From: Punica granatum
Taxonomy: Eukaryota; Streptophyta; Magnoliopsida; Myrtales; Lythraceae
Length of the DNA: 64,000 nucleotides
NCBI RefSeq assembly: GCF_007655135.1
Contig: NC_045130.1
Span: 36,328,605-36,392,604 of the forward strand
Direction: 5' to 3'
Position 1 is the first letter of the stretch; every line of letters begins with the position of its first letter. A model generated the notes under the pieces. It did not search any database. It was not told where the DNA came from and saw only the letters and a program-made list of their open reading frames with translations. The position numbers and the translations under genes are program-made. This document shows, one piece after another, positions 35,401-45,922 of this stretch.

Positions 35401-37007
35401 CAAACTGTAGCGTAAATTTTTTATGATCTTTTGATCATGAGATGCTAATTCCAGCTTGGAGGGGAATGGGATGCCTGTTTATTGAACTTTTACCCTGCCA
35501 AGCTCATACGAGACTCACTCTGCTTCCCCTTTTTGTCACTTCCTAGTTCCCTTCCATTTTCCAATGACTGCCCATTGCTCTCATCCATCCCTCCGTTGTC
35601 ATCATTTAATGAATCCAACCCATTTCTATAGTCTTTTCAACTTCTTGTTGCGAGAGCCTTACCGTAAATGGTTGAATTTTTGAAAAGGTTGGAAATTGAT
35701 AAATATTCCATTATATAATTAATTAGATACCCATAGTGAATCGATCATCTCCTTTTCTCTGCAGTACTCTTAGATATCCTTTTTCTTGCTTTCGGGCATT
35801 TGTACGGCGAAGGGAATCTACAGCCAAATCGTCGAATCGATACATCAACATGGCTTATTGGATGCTATTTTTCTCATTTTTCCTGGTCATGAACGACGGG
35901 CAAGACAGCAGATGAGGTACAAATTGGTCCAAGAAATTCCACAGGTGGGCCCCAATTTTACTTTTTAAAAGTGGGCCCACCAAGGGAAATGGGCCAGCCC
36001 ACGGATTAGCCACGAGGAGCTCTTTGCTTGTGCTTATTGGGCCCATTTGATGTTTGTTTTCAGCCCATGTTGGTGAAGCAATGGATGGATCATATTTTGT
36101 TATGATCCCAAGGACAGTGAGCAAACCTCATGGAGGCAATCCCTCCATTAAGATCAACACGAGGTTTAGCATCGATTCATTGGCCTTACATGAGATCTCT
36201 CCTAGTTCTTGCTTCGGCTACTTCGCACGATGGAAAAGAATGAGAATGAAAAGAAATCACTACACAAATATGGTGACTCCATTCAATTACATCGAAACTA
36301 AACATGGATAAGTTGAATCAACGAGTTGTTTAAATGACTGGCCAATGCTCTTATTTTTTTCAGGACCTAATGATAAGCGCAAATTAAATCCATCGTACTA
36401 TGGAATTGCCACAGATAGTTGTATCCATTCTATACGATGATTACATTTGATTCTGCTCCCATTGCTTCCTAATAAGTAGTCCTCTAGGAGTCGAAGGTAA
36501 TGAGCAACTTTTCATCTCCTACTTCCCTATCGGAAGTTCCTTCCATCAAACCTGGATCCAGCAAGCTCAGCTATTTACGTCCTAACATATCTCATCGAGA
36601 ACGTGCTCGGAAAAAACTCGACTGTTCGGCTTTCTAAAAGCATACGAATCTACTGTTGAAAGATCAGAAAGGATGAAAGCAAGAAAAAGAGTGTATAACA
36701 TAAACTTCTATTAAACAGTGCATTTCGAGCCAATGTATAACACCAAAATGGTAGAACTTACAAGTTCCATCTGATCTTCCGAGGCGAGAAAGAAATATCG
36801 GAAAGATAAATTTGTATTCCTAATCAAGCTATAGACAATTCCATCACTTTATCATTTCCCTTCTTCTAGCGATAATATGGAGGACTGGGATATGCCCAAA
36901 TCTCGTGTTTCATCACCACAACTACAGTCTACAGTACATCTTACAGAGCAAACAAGCAATAGATCGATACCAAAGCAAAAAAAAAAAAAAAATCAATCGA
37001 ATTGCCC
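35401..37007. other. Intergenic region between the fold-back element and lectin kinase 2
   Basis: No gene recognised. Collinear with 51320-53019 but more diverged than the gene X block. Bases 35944-36068 hold a cluster of TGGGCC/GGGCCCA motifs. Bases 36540-37000 are the shared 3' flank of the lectin kinases. Unit 3 carries about 105 extra bases at 51468-51574 relative to about 35545. Confidence 0.5.
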
Positions 37008-39491
37008 CTAGCTTATGCCTGCTTCCGTGTTGGAATTCGTTGAAGTAGTGCTTTTATTTTGAGAGGAAGCGGTCGAGGTATTGCTCTTTGCCTGTGAGCT
37101 CTGTCCCGACGAGGATGACTCCGTGAAGAAAACAATTTGTTCTTGATTATCAGCAAACGCTTGGAGCGACCATGGGATTCGAGGCATGTTAACATCCAGA
37201 ACCCCTTCGAGGATCTGAACCACCTGTCCCATCGAAGGTCGATCACGCTCCTCGTCCTGCACGCACCAGCAGGCCACCCTGCACACTCGGGTCAGCTTCT
37301 CCATGTCAGCATCCCTCCCCAATCTCGGGTCCAAAAGTTCAAGGAGATCACCTCCCTCAGTGAGCTTTTTGGCAGCCCATGTTGGGAAGAAATGCACTTT
37401 TCCATCATCAGATTGCTCAGAGTTTCTTTTCCCTGAGACAAACTCAAAAAGCATCATCCCGTAGCTGTAGACGTCAGCCTTGGCAGTTATTGCCACCCCC
37501 GAGATCCATTCAGGAGCGAGGTAGCCCCTCGTCCCTCTCATGGTGGTGAGGACACGGCTGAATTCTCGGCCCATGAGCTTGGCGAGCCCGAAGTCAGCCA
37601 CTTTCGGGCAGAATTCCATATCCAGGAGGATGTTCTCTGGCTTTATGTCGCAATGTATGATGCAATCTCTGCACTTTTCATGGAGATAAGTCAATCCTCT
37701 TGCAGTTCCCAGTGCAATTTGGTATCTCGTATTCCAATCTAGGACCTTCGACTCTTGGGAAAAGAGATGGGCGTCTATGGATCCATTTTGCATATAGTCA
37801 TAAACCAATAGTTTCTTGTTCCCTTCGGAGCAGAATCCTCGGAGCCTCACGATATTCACATGTTGGATTGTCCCGATCGTGCTCACTTCTGTTCGGAACT
37901 GCTTCTCTCCTTGGCTCACACTCTCTAGCTTCTTGACAGCTACGATGGTTGAGTCGGGCAGAGTTCCCTTAAAGACTGAACCAAAACCTCCCCCACCCAA
38001 CCTCTCTGAGAAGTTCTTCGTCGCCGCCTGCAGATCTCTGTACCCAAACGCCAACAACGAGCCCTCCGCAGACTTTGTCCGCCCACCCCTACTTCTCCAC
38101 CTCCAAGCTCCTAGAAGGACAATCACCAATAGAGCAACTACTGCAGCTCCAACAGAGCCCGCAATAGCACCCGTATTATTTTTCTTAGGTGAGTCGGGAA
38201 CCTCTGAAGCTGCTAGACGAAGATACAAGGTCTTTCCATTGCTGTCTCCCGGATTATATTGCTGCACGTTGAAGAGATCCCCCATCCAAATTGAACATGT
38301 GCTGCCTTCGTAAGCATAAGCCGTGCAATTGCAATGGTCTAAACAAGCTGCTTCACACTGCTTTTCGCTACCAACCTCGGGAGTCTGTGGATCATCAGGC
38401 GGGTTCATGTAAGACAAGGTATGAAAACGATCTTTCTGCGAATTAACTGTTGTGTTGTTTCCACAGTTCAAATTGGTAGTTCTCCTGCAGCCGCCAGACC
38501 AGTCGCTCAAGTTCCATTCATTGGGAGAGGTCTGAGTGAAACCGTGCAAGCACTGGCAGAAGTTATCTGTGCTCTCACTGCAGACCCCGAAGGGCCCACA
38601 GAGCCCATAAACCTCACACATCTGCCTGGGCTCTGACTTGAAAAGGTTCCACTGCTTGGTCCCTTCCAACCACGTCAAATGCTTGACCTGCCCGGAGAAA
38701 TCCATGATAAACCTCGACTGGATAGAATTGTTATACACCGAGTAAGTGAAGTAGCTCTCATTTTCGTTGTCCACGTAGCTGAAGTTGTAAATGTAGTTCC
38801 GCAACATCTCCGGGACCAGGCTGAAGATCCTGGCTTTAGGGTCCCATGGTCCACTGGTCCAGTAATGTTCCGACATTTTCCACCATATGTAGTACTCACT
38901 GGAAGGTTGCAGCCGAAGGGAGAAAGGACCCGGCGCAGCATCCTCGTGATTCTTCCATGATGTGAGGAGCTGACTCGTGTTTGTGCGCTTATTAATCCCG
39001 AGTTTAGCGCCGGGGAGCCACGTGTTCGCCAGGTGGTCGAAGCTCTGCCATATGATCTGAGATGAATTCGGCCCATCCATCAAGGCAAAGTTCCCGTCAT
39101 CGCGAAGAACCGCTTTCACGGAGCTCGAACAGGGCGAGGTGAGATTTGTCGACCACACGGGTGATTGGGAACCGTTGACGATCACAAGATTCCCATCTGA
39201 AATCTTCAGTTGAGCGGAAAACCGATCAAAAATCGGTTTCTCCCGGTTGGCCACCCAAGCTACAGTCGGGACACTGACTTTGTTGTACAAGATTCCGACG
39301 TACCAGTAGGAGGAATTACCTGGCCTGAAGAATCCCAGCTTGAAGTTCCCACCGGAGGAGACCAAGGTTTGATCACCTGAGAGAGTCTCGTTTGCGGCTA
39401 TGGTGTCAGCTCCAAGAGACGGACAGATGCAGAGACAAAAGCAGAGCAAGAGCAGAGGAAGCTGAAACCATGGATTGTTTTCAATATCCAT
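37008..39491 (-). CDS. G-type lectin S-receptor-like serine/threonine kinase, copy 2
   Basis: An intact, intronless 827-residue receptor kinase of the At2g19130-like type; these sit in the plasma membrane with a lectin-like ectodomain outside and a kinase inside. Visible domains: signal peptide 1-27; bulb-type lectin about 28-150; S-locus glycoprotein region about 200-310 with a cysteine-rich EGF-like stretch after it; PAN region about 343-428; membrane segment 441-463 followed by RWRSRGGR; kinase about 495-765 with GGGGFGSVFKG, catalytic Lys520, HCD (613-615) and DFG (633-635); Ser/Thr-rich tail. The HCD form makes it a non-RD kinase, a class often linked to immune sensing. The start is the ATG conserved in all three copies. 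The ligand is unknown. An unpaired-looking Cys121 is specific to this copy. Confidence 0.93.
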   Translation of the reverse strand: MDIENNPWFQLPLLLLCFCLCICPSLGADTIAANETLSGDQTLVSSGGNFKLGFFRPGNSSYWYVGILYNKVSVPTVAWVANREKPIFDRFSAQLKISDGNLVIVNGSQSPVWSTNLTSPCSSSVKAVLRDDGNFALMDGPNSSQIIWQSFDHLANTWLPGAKLGINKRTNTSQLLTSWKNHEDAAPGPFSLRLQPSSEYYIWWKMSEHYWTSGPWDPKARIFSLVPEMLRNYIYNFSYVDNENESYFTYSVYNNSIQSRFIMDFSGQVKHLTWLEGTKQWNLFKSEPRQMCEVYGLCGPFGVCSESTDNFCQCLHGFTQTSPNEWNLSDWSGGCRRTTNLNCGNNTTVNSQKDRFHTLSYMNPPDDPQTPEVGSEKQCEAACLDHCNCTAYAYEGSTCSIWMGDLFNVQQYNPGDSNGKTLYLRLAASEVPDSPKKNNTGAIAGSVGAAVVALLVIVLLGAWRWRSRGGRTKSAEGSLLAFGYRDLQAATKNFSERLGGGGFGSVFKGTLPDSTIVAVKKLESVSQGEKQFRTEVSTIGTIQHVNIVRLRGFCSEGNKKLLVYDYMQNGSIDAHLFSQESKVLDWNTRYQIALGTARGLTYLHEKCRDCIIHCDIKPENILLDMEFCPKVADFGLAKLMGREFSRVLTTMRGTRGYLAPEWISGVAITAKADVYSYGMMLFEFVSGKRNSEQSDDGKVHFFPTWAAKKLTEGGDLLELLDPRLGRDADMEKLTRVCRVACWCVQDEERDRPSMGQVVQILEGVLDVNMPRIPWSLQAFADNQEQIVFFTESSSSGQSSQAKSNTSTASSQNKSTTSTNSNTEAGIS

Positions 39492-40331
39492 GGTCGAATC
39501 TGAAGGATGTATTCAGAGAGACAAGATACTTATGGAAAACAAGATGATTTTTATTATATACGTATATTGGGCATATATATGTCTCTTTGTGCAGAGAGAT
39601 TGAAAAAAGAATGGGTCTCAAAACGCGTATGTCTTGCTCTCGAGAATATGAGTTCACAGTTCATGCCACAAATTGGAAAAAAATGGACCTTGAAATCAGA
39701 CGTAAAGTTTTCCAGCCAGGCCAAACCCACCGTGAAGGTGGGGAAGTTTGACAAGGTCAAAAGCCTGAAACATATGTGGCCGCGTAGGTAAATTCATTAT
39801 AGTTCCCATTATAGCATTGAATAGTATTCATTATTACAGAATTAGAGAAGGGGGACTTTTTTTCTTTTCCTGATATCTGCTCTCAAAAAAAAAAAGAAAA
39901 AAAAGGAAGAGTTGTGATATACTGCAAGATTGCAGGTGAATACATATTAGTTGGCAAAAGTGTGCAGGAAGTTGACACCAGTCAGGAAATGAAGACCAGG
40001 AGAAAAGAATAGTTCAAGGATGACTTCCAAATAGTCTTCAGAATTGGACCTAGGATTCACAAGTATCCAATTCCAAGGTCATTCAGTGGTGATGGAGCTG
40101 GTAATCTATGACCAAATCACAGAAGCAGAATGCTAATCATTAGGGCGCGCGCAGTACCGGATATATCCGGAACATGTCGAAACTTATCAGTTACGGTAAG
40201 ATCCGGATAGTTCATATTGGAAATGAGGTAAGATTTGGGTATTAAAATGAATAATCGATGAAAACCAGCTCCGGTCTTACACCAAAATCAGAATCGAAAT
40301 CGATACTCGGACATAGATAATAATTTCTCCC

Positions 40332-40366
<35 letters not shown>

Positions 40367-40616
40367 TAAAAAATCAGCTTGTTCTTTCATCAGTTGGAGA
40401 TTTGACTAATAATTACCTTTTAAAAGATTCAATGGAGAAAGGGATATGACAAACTTCTGTAGCTAACTGCAAATTGGAATAAATTTGTGCCGAAGAATAA
40501 ATTTCACTGATTCGTTACTACAAGCAGCTTAAAGCTGACTTTCTGTGTTCCAGTGACATGAACAACAAATCCCACGTTTACTATTACATCTAAAGAGAGC
40601 AAAATGCGGGGGTTAT
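39492..40616. other. Upstream region of lectin kinase 2
   Basis: No gene. Shared with the regions upstream of copies 1 and 3, hence the promoter side. It contains a homopolymer-rich tract (39858-39906), a segment at 40140-40320 shared only with unit 1, and a TA microsatellite at 40334-40362. Confidence 0.55.
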
Positions 40617-40960
40617 TCAGTCCACGCGGTCATTTTCCACAATCTTTACACCTTGTCGAACTCGCCTAAGAGCACTCACTCTGCTAAAACGAAGACCTAG
40701 AGTAAGCCCGTTTTATTTCACAAATTTTTTTAACTTTACTTCATTTAACTCTACTTATTTAATTTAATAATATAATTATTAGTTTTTCTTTTTTCTTAAT
40801 TTTTTAAACTATTTAATTTAATTTTTAATATTAAATTTTTTCAAAAAAAAAAAGTTTTGGTTGTAAATATGTCGTCATATCCAAGAACTTTTGGCAATGG
40901 GCATGTTGTGTACAGGGTGAGAGATAATGACGGCAACAACCTACAGCGAGACATCAAATG
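40617..40960 (-). pseudogene. SNM1/Apollo-like nuclease scraps (unit 2 end)
   Basis: Three short matches to the intact nuclease gene in the right order. Bases 40617-40700 match the end of the last exon. Bases 40853-40885 match 59163-59195 near the start of that exon. Bases 40904-40960 match exon 3 and its acceptor side (59650-59715). The pieces between are deleted or replaced by the AT-rich MITE-like repeat at 40705-40850. Non-functional. Confidence 0.75.
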
Positions 40961-41018
40961 TCAATACAAATTTCTCTTCAACCATTGTATTCCTTATCCT
41001 TTCCAGCGATACCTGTAG

Positions 41019-41180
41019 CAGAAGCAAATGATCAAGTGGAGGAGAGTGCGAGAGCTGAAGACTGAAGCAGCCGAGCTATTCTCTCTTGGCACAGCTGAAT
41101 TGAAGGACCAAAAACAACTCTTCCACCTCTCGCGACTTAATGGCTCGAAATCCAAAAGAGCAGCCAAATTCGTGATTTAA
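41019..41180 (+). pseudogene. Exon Z copy at the head of unit 3 (fullest copy)
   Basis: After an acceptor-like CTGTAG, a frame of 53 codons runs QKQMIKWRRVRELKTE... to AAKFVI-stop, ending at 41180. A conserved frame across the copies and an acceptor at its head suggest a genuine last exon of a gene on the plus strand. The body of that gene is not in this window. The charged, helical-looking composition gave no family match. Confidence 0.5.
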
Positions 41181-41749
41181 AAATTCAATCTTTTACTGTG
41201 TCTGATTGTGTTTCTTGATCAATTCGAGTCGAGATGCTGATTCCCAGATGGCGAGATTTAATTCCCATAGAGAATTCGTTGGTTGTTTCCACACCAACAA
41301 CAGCTCATTCGATCAGTTATTTCACATGTGGTAAGAGCCTAGGCTGAGTCTTCATTCACATGGATGTCACATCAACCTTTTGTTTAATTTTCACGAAAAA
41401 TTTGACTTCAAGTCATAGTTGACACCGCACTCAAAATAATGTGTCATATATTGTAATGTTAAATTGATTATGATTAACCAAGATGTTCCATATTTAAATC
41501 TCGTTGTGAGGCTATTTATGCTCATTTATTAGATATAAGAATTTTTATTTCGTTGTGTTAGCTCATGAATCTCCTTTGTAATAATAATAAAAAAAATACT
41601 GAATCACAATGTTCGAACTATGGAAATATGGACCAGAGAGAACCATTCCTCTTATTAGTTCTAATATATATACACACACCAAATAATTCAAGTGCAGTTA
41701 TAATAATATCTGCTTTTGAAACACAAGTAGCTCAGACACTACGTTTTGT
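41181..41749. other. Unit 3 intergenic segment before the LINE remnant
   Basis: Collinear with 14266-14820 and 21-590. No gene seen. Confidence 0.6.
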
Positions 41750-42904
41750 AAAGCACAGTAGAGAAAATTATCAGAATCCACATACCCCAGGAGGACTATG
41801 AAGACGCAGCACAATGGACACCAAACGCATCGAGGAAGCACTCAGTCAAATTCTTTTATTTCATAGATCAGCAGAATAGATTCCAATGCAATAATAGAAT
41901 TGATTGGAAAGCGATTTTGAAGCTGAAAATCCATGAACGTTTCAAACTCCATCTCTGGAGAATTGCTAGTGAATATCTCCCTGATTTAGTGAAGAGAACA
42001 CCCCGTGTCCTCTCTGCCAAACCAGCTCCGATAAACCCGATCATCTCTATAGATATTGTATCTTTTATCATGTTGCTTAGAAGAAATCACCCTGGGACTT
42101 ACGATCAAGTGTTATCCCATATACATCCATCGAGGATTTGATAAACTTCATTGTCTGCCCACCTAGAACTTTGATTACAAACACCTCTGATAAAATTGGT
42201 TTTTCCTTACATGCTGCCATTACCTTATATCAACTGTGGAAGTCACGAAATGATGTTTTGCATACAGGAAAACCAGCAGACCTCCATGGAACCATCAAGA
42301 GAATTAAAGACCGCTTCATGGAGCACAACAGAAGAGGACACAACTCAGAAAAGCAAGAAGGGAGCTCATCCATGCCATCCATGCAACTTGAACTTGCACA
42401 AGAACCAACAGGACTTGACTGGAGCATTATCAACACAGATGCGGCTTGGAGTACTAGTAGATCATGCCTCTCAGGGGTCCTACATCATCCACTTAGTCCT
42501 CCAACCATTTCACGATTCCAGTCCTCTTAGGATGACACGCCAATCCAAGCAGAGGCTCGAGTAGCACTCCTGGCACTCTCAATTGCGGCAGAAAGGGAAA
42601 AGCCAAAGATCTGGTTACGTTATAATACTCTGATACTAGTTGATGCCATTTTGCACTCATTCAACTCTCCGTAGGAAATTAGGAGCATAGTTTCGGATAT
42701 CACCTGTACTCTTAATAGTTTTTCGGACTGGATATGTTCATGGATTTCAAGGTCGGATAACACCCTCGCCCATGACTTAGGCCAATTTGGCTCAAAGTCC
42801 AATCTCACCTCTTTATGTATGTTCCAAGAGTATCCGAACCTAAATTTAGTTGTAGACTCTTCCAATTATTAATAATATTATGCTTTATTTATCAAAAAAA
42901 AAAA
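41750..42904 (+). mobile_element. 5'-truncated LINE (non-LTR retrotransposon) remnant
   Basis: An insertion of about 1.15 kb relative to units 1 and 2. It has a poly(A) tail (42894-42904) and 15-bp target duplications that differ at one base (41735-41749 and 42905-42919, around ACGTTTTGT). The coding remnants are C-terminal LINE regions: a zf-RVT-like stretch (LKIHERFKLHLWRIASEYLP), a linker, and an RNase H start (DWSIINTDAAW) followed by a decayed remainder with ALSIAAER and SDNTLAHDL. Several stops and frameshifts break it. The empty site is at 14806-14825. Confidence 0.85.
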
Positions 42905-44133
42905 GACAGTACGTTTTGTTTTTGCACATATATAGGATAAAAGACATTAATAACATTCCTATGCAATGGTCCACGATTGGTCGTTTTTGAAGATAAAAAT
43001 TCCTCAAGAACAATTGAGCAGTAAACCTGAAATATCAATATCGATGCGAGAAACAAAAATCATATACCGGATCTTACTTTTACTAAATCTAATGGTGTTG
43101 ATCAATATCACCTATCTCTCGAGCGCCACGTTGCATTGATGCGAATACTGGTACTTGATCATTACACAATGGTCTAAGATCGATGGTGCTGCGTGGTTAA
43201 ATACAGTGTATATAGTTACAAGGACCGGGTGAAACTAAATATCTGTGCATTTTCCACGCGCAGCCAGCCATACTCCGTGCTGCATTATTTACTAGCGTTG
43301 GCATGTTCGTTTGGACCGATAGAAGGGCGCGAATGACGACAGCGACGAGTCTGGGAAAGGTAATAAATGTGATAACGGCGGGGATGCGTTCTCTGCCTCC
43401 TATTCGCAGGCAATTAAGCGAAATGGACAGCCCTAACCAGTGGACTGCTCCATACAACCAAGTCACTGTGCTGTGTGGCCTGGAACGGCTTGTGATCAGA
43501 CTTGGCTTGAATTAAATTATTATGTGAATGAAAATTACTGCTTCCGACTATATATACATATACATATACATATATATATATATATATATATACAAAATTT
43601 GTAGCTATATAGCTAGGACTTACGGACAGTACAAAATTTGTAGCTTCACAAGGTAAAACATGCCCTGGTAATGTACGTGTACTCATATTTGTTATTTTGT
43701 GACAGTGTTTTATTTTTATTTTTTTCCGGTGAATATGACAGGTTTGATCTGATTTCAAGATAATTGACCAACGACTAGCACTATTATTGCTTGTTGAAAT
43801 TACGTGACCAAGCTAAGGTTGATATAACAAAGGGACCGTATCCTATCAAACTAAAATATGAACCCCCCGTTTTTCTGGACGTAAACGTGCCTTGAGAATT
43901 TTTTTTTTTTGGAAAAAAATACATAAGTTTTTTTAATCACTTAGATGCAAATTAACATGAAACCATTTTATAGGAGATATAGTTGGGGGTTAATGCAGGT
44001 ACTACGAATCCGAGTAAGGGGATCGGATCGAGATCATTCGTGATCTACTCATATCTAATAGAAGTTCCGATATTACAGTTCGATCAAGATAAACACTATA
44101 TAGGTAACCCGATCGATAAGTATGGGCTTTTGT
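42905..44133. other. Unit 3 intergenic segment before the MYB relic
   Basis: No gene. Collinear with 590-2300 and 14820-15630. Contains a TA tract near 43561-43592. Confidence 0.55.
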
Positions 44134-44978
44134 CTAAAACATTTCACGAGCAGAAAAACAATTCATCAACAATCTAATCGAATCGTGTATGGGATTAAAG
44201 GTTGCAGTAATCCTCCTAGTACAAGTGCGACACGGAATAACAGCCAGGGCATGCCATGTCATCGAAAGTTGTGGAGAGGAGGGTACTAAAGGCGGCATTG
44301 AATCTGATCCTGAAGGTTCTCTCATATCTCGCTCGAAGGAAGGATGGGAGTCATTCGCTGATTGAGAGGTGGAAACGGAGTAAGTCTGTTCTGGTACGAG
44401 GCGATTCTTGAGGTAGGTGTGCCAGTGGTTCTTCACCTCGTTGTCTGTTCGTCCAGGGAGGTGCGCTGCTATCGCCGACCACCTAGGATTAATAGAAGGC
44501 AATTGGTACATATATACACGACGCAAGGATTCCTTGTATTCGTGTTAAGTAGTCTGGAGTTGTCCTAGCTAGATAGTGAGCGTCTTACCTATTCCCAAGC
44601 GATCCATGCAGCCTGATGATGACTTCTTCTTCATCCTTGCTATAGTTGCCCCGTTTTACGCCAGGCCTCAGATGGTTCGGCCACCGAAGTCTGCAGCTCT
44701 TTCCACACCTCGACAAACCTGAATGCATGAGACCAATCCATCGGACTGAGATTGAAGGGCGCCACGCTACACCTAATTAAGGTCTCAAACCTGTATGCAT
44801 GACCTTTTCTAGTATTTTCTTTATTATTCTGACGAAATTAGTTACCTGCAAGTTTGGGAAGGAGGCGCTAGTTCCTACAACCGTACTTGTTAATGAAATC
44901 GCTAAGCTTTCTGTCTTCCTCGGGCATCCACGTCCCCTTCCTCCGTCCATTTTCATCGTACCCAGGTGTCCTTGCCAT
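44134..44978 (-). pseudogene. R2R3-MYB relic, copy 4 (nonsense and exon 3 deletions)
   Basis: Exon 1 starts at the ATG at 44978 and carries the same TGG-to-TAG change in the second R2 tryptophan as copy 1, stopping translation early. Exon 2 is open. Exon 3 has the most orthodox R3 of the four ([20 protein letters not shown]), but its tail has lost two blocks, one ending at GAGAGGAGG (near 44275) and one at CCTGAAGG (near 44313), both at short direct repeats. The remaining frame ends at 44134, past the stop used by copies 1 and 2. Non-functional. Confidence 0.82.
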
Positions 44979-45119
44979 CTTCTGATGATCTCTCGCACAC
45001 TTCACAAGGCTTAAGGAACTGACAGATGATCATTCACTCAGTTATTTGACGAGTTATATATTTTGAAATGATTACTTCATGATGACCAAAAACGTCGTGC
45101 TTTATATAAGCGTATACTG

Positions 45120-45877
45120 GATATATATATATATAGTACTAGACTTTTTTACCCGTGCATTGCAGGAATAATTTTTCCTAACGGAAATTTGTTGGACTTT
45201 TTTTTTTAATAGTAAGATTATAATTCCTTTTTTTTTCCTTGGTGGAGAATTTTTATATTTTTCAAAATTAAATTATAGCTCAATTTTGAACAAAATAGTT
45301 TCCATAAATTATACATATCCAAAGTACAGTTATGTCGTCATTTTATGTACATAAATAATTAATTTGTTATATATAATTTAAATTTTATTTGCTATAGTAA
45401 AATTTTCAACATAAATTTAAAATCGTATGAGATTTGTATTGCGACAATCTAATAATTTATTGAACTTTGTAACATAAATTTTAGTTTCTTTATAGATTGT
45501 ATAATTACATATCACTTAAAAATTAATTTTTCATAAATAAAATTTTCTAGATTGAATTCAAGATGCCTACATTAAATAATCTAAATAAAGTCTTTTTATT
45601 AATTTTTTATTTTTAAATACAAAAAAAATTTACAGATTGAGGGCAAACATAATTAGATAAATTAATTCAAGTAAAGTTTCTTTTCTAATTTTGTTATTAT
45701 TAAATGAATCCTAATCTAAATTAGATATAGAGATAAATTTTATTTAGATATGGACCTTTTAGCCCTATATCAGTATTTATTTTCATTTTCAACCCTATTT
45801 ATTGTATAAATATTAACATTTCTAACCATATATTAATAAATATTTACCATTCTAATCTTGTTTATTACATAAGTTAC

Positions 45878-45922
<45 letters not shown>

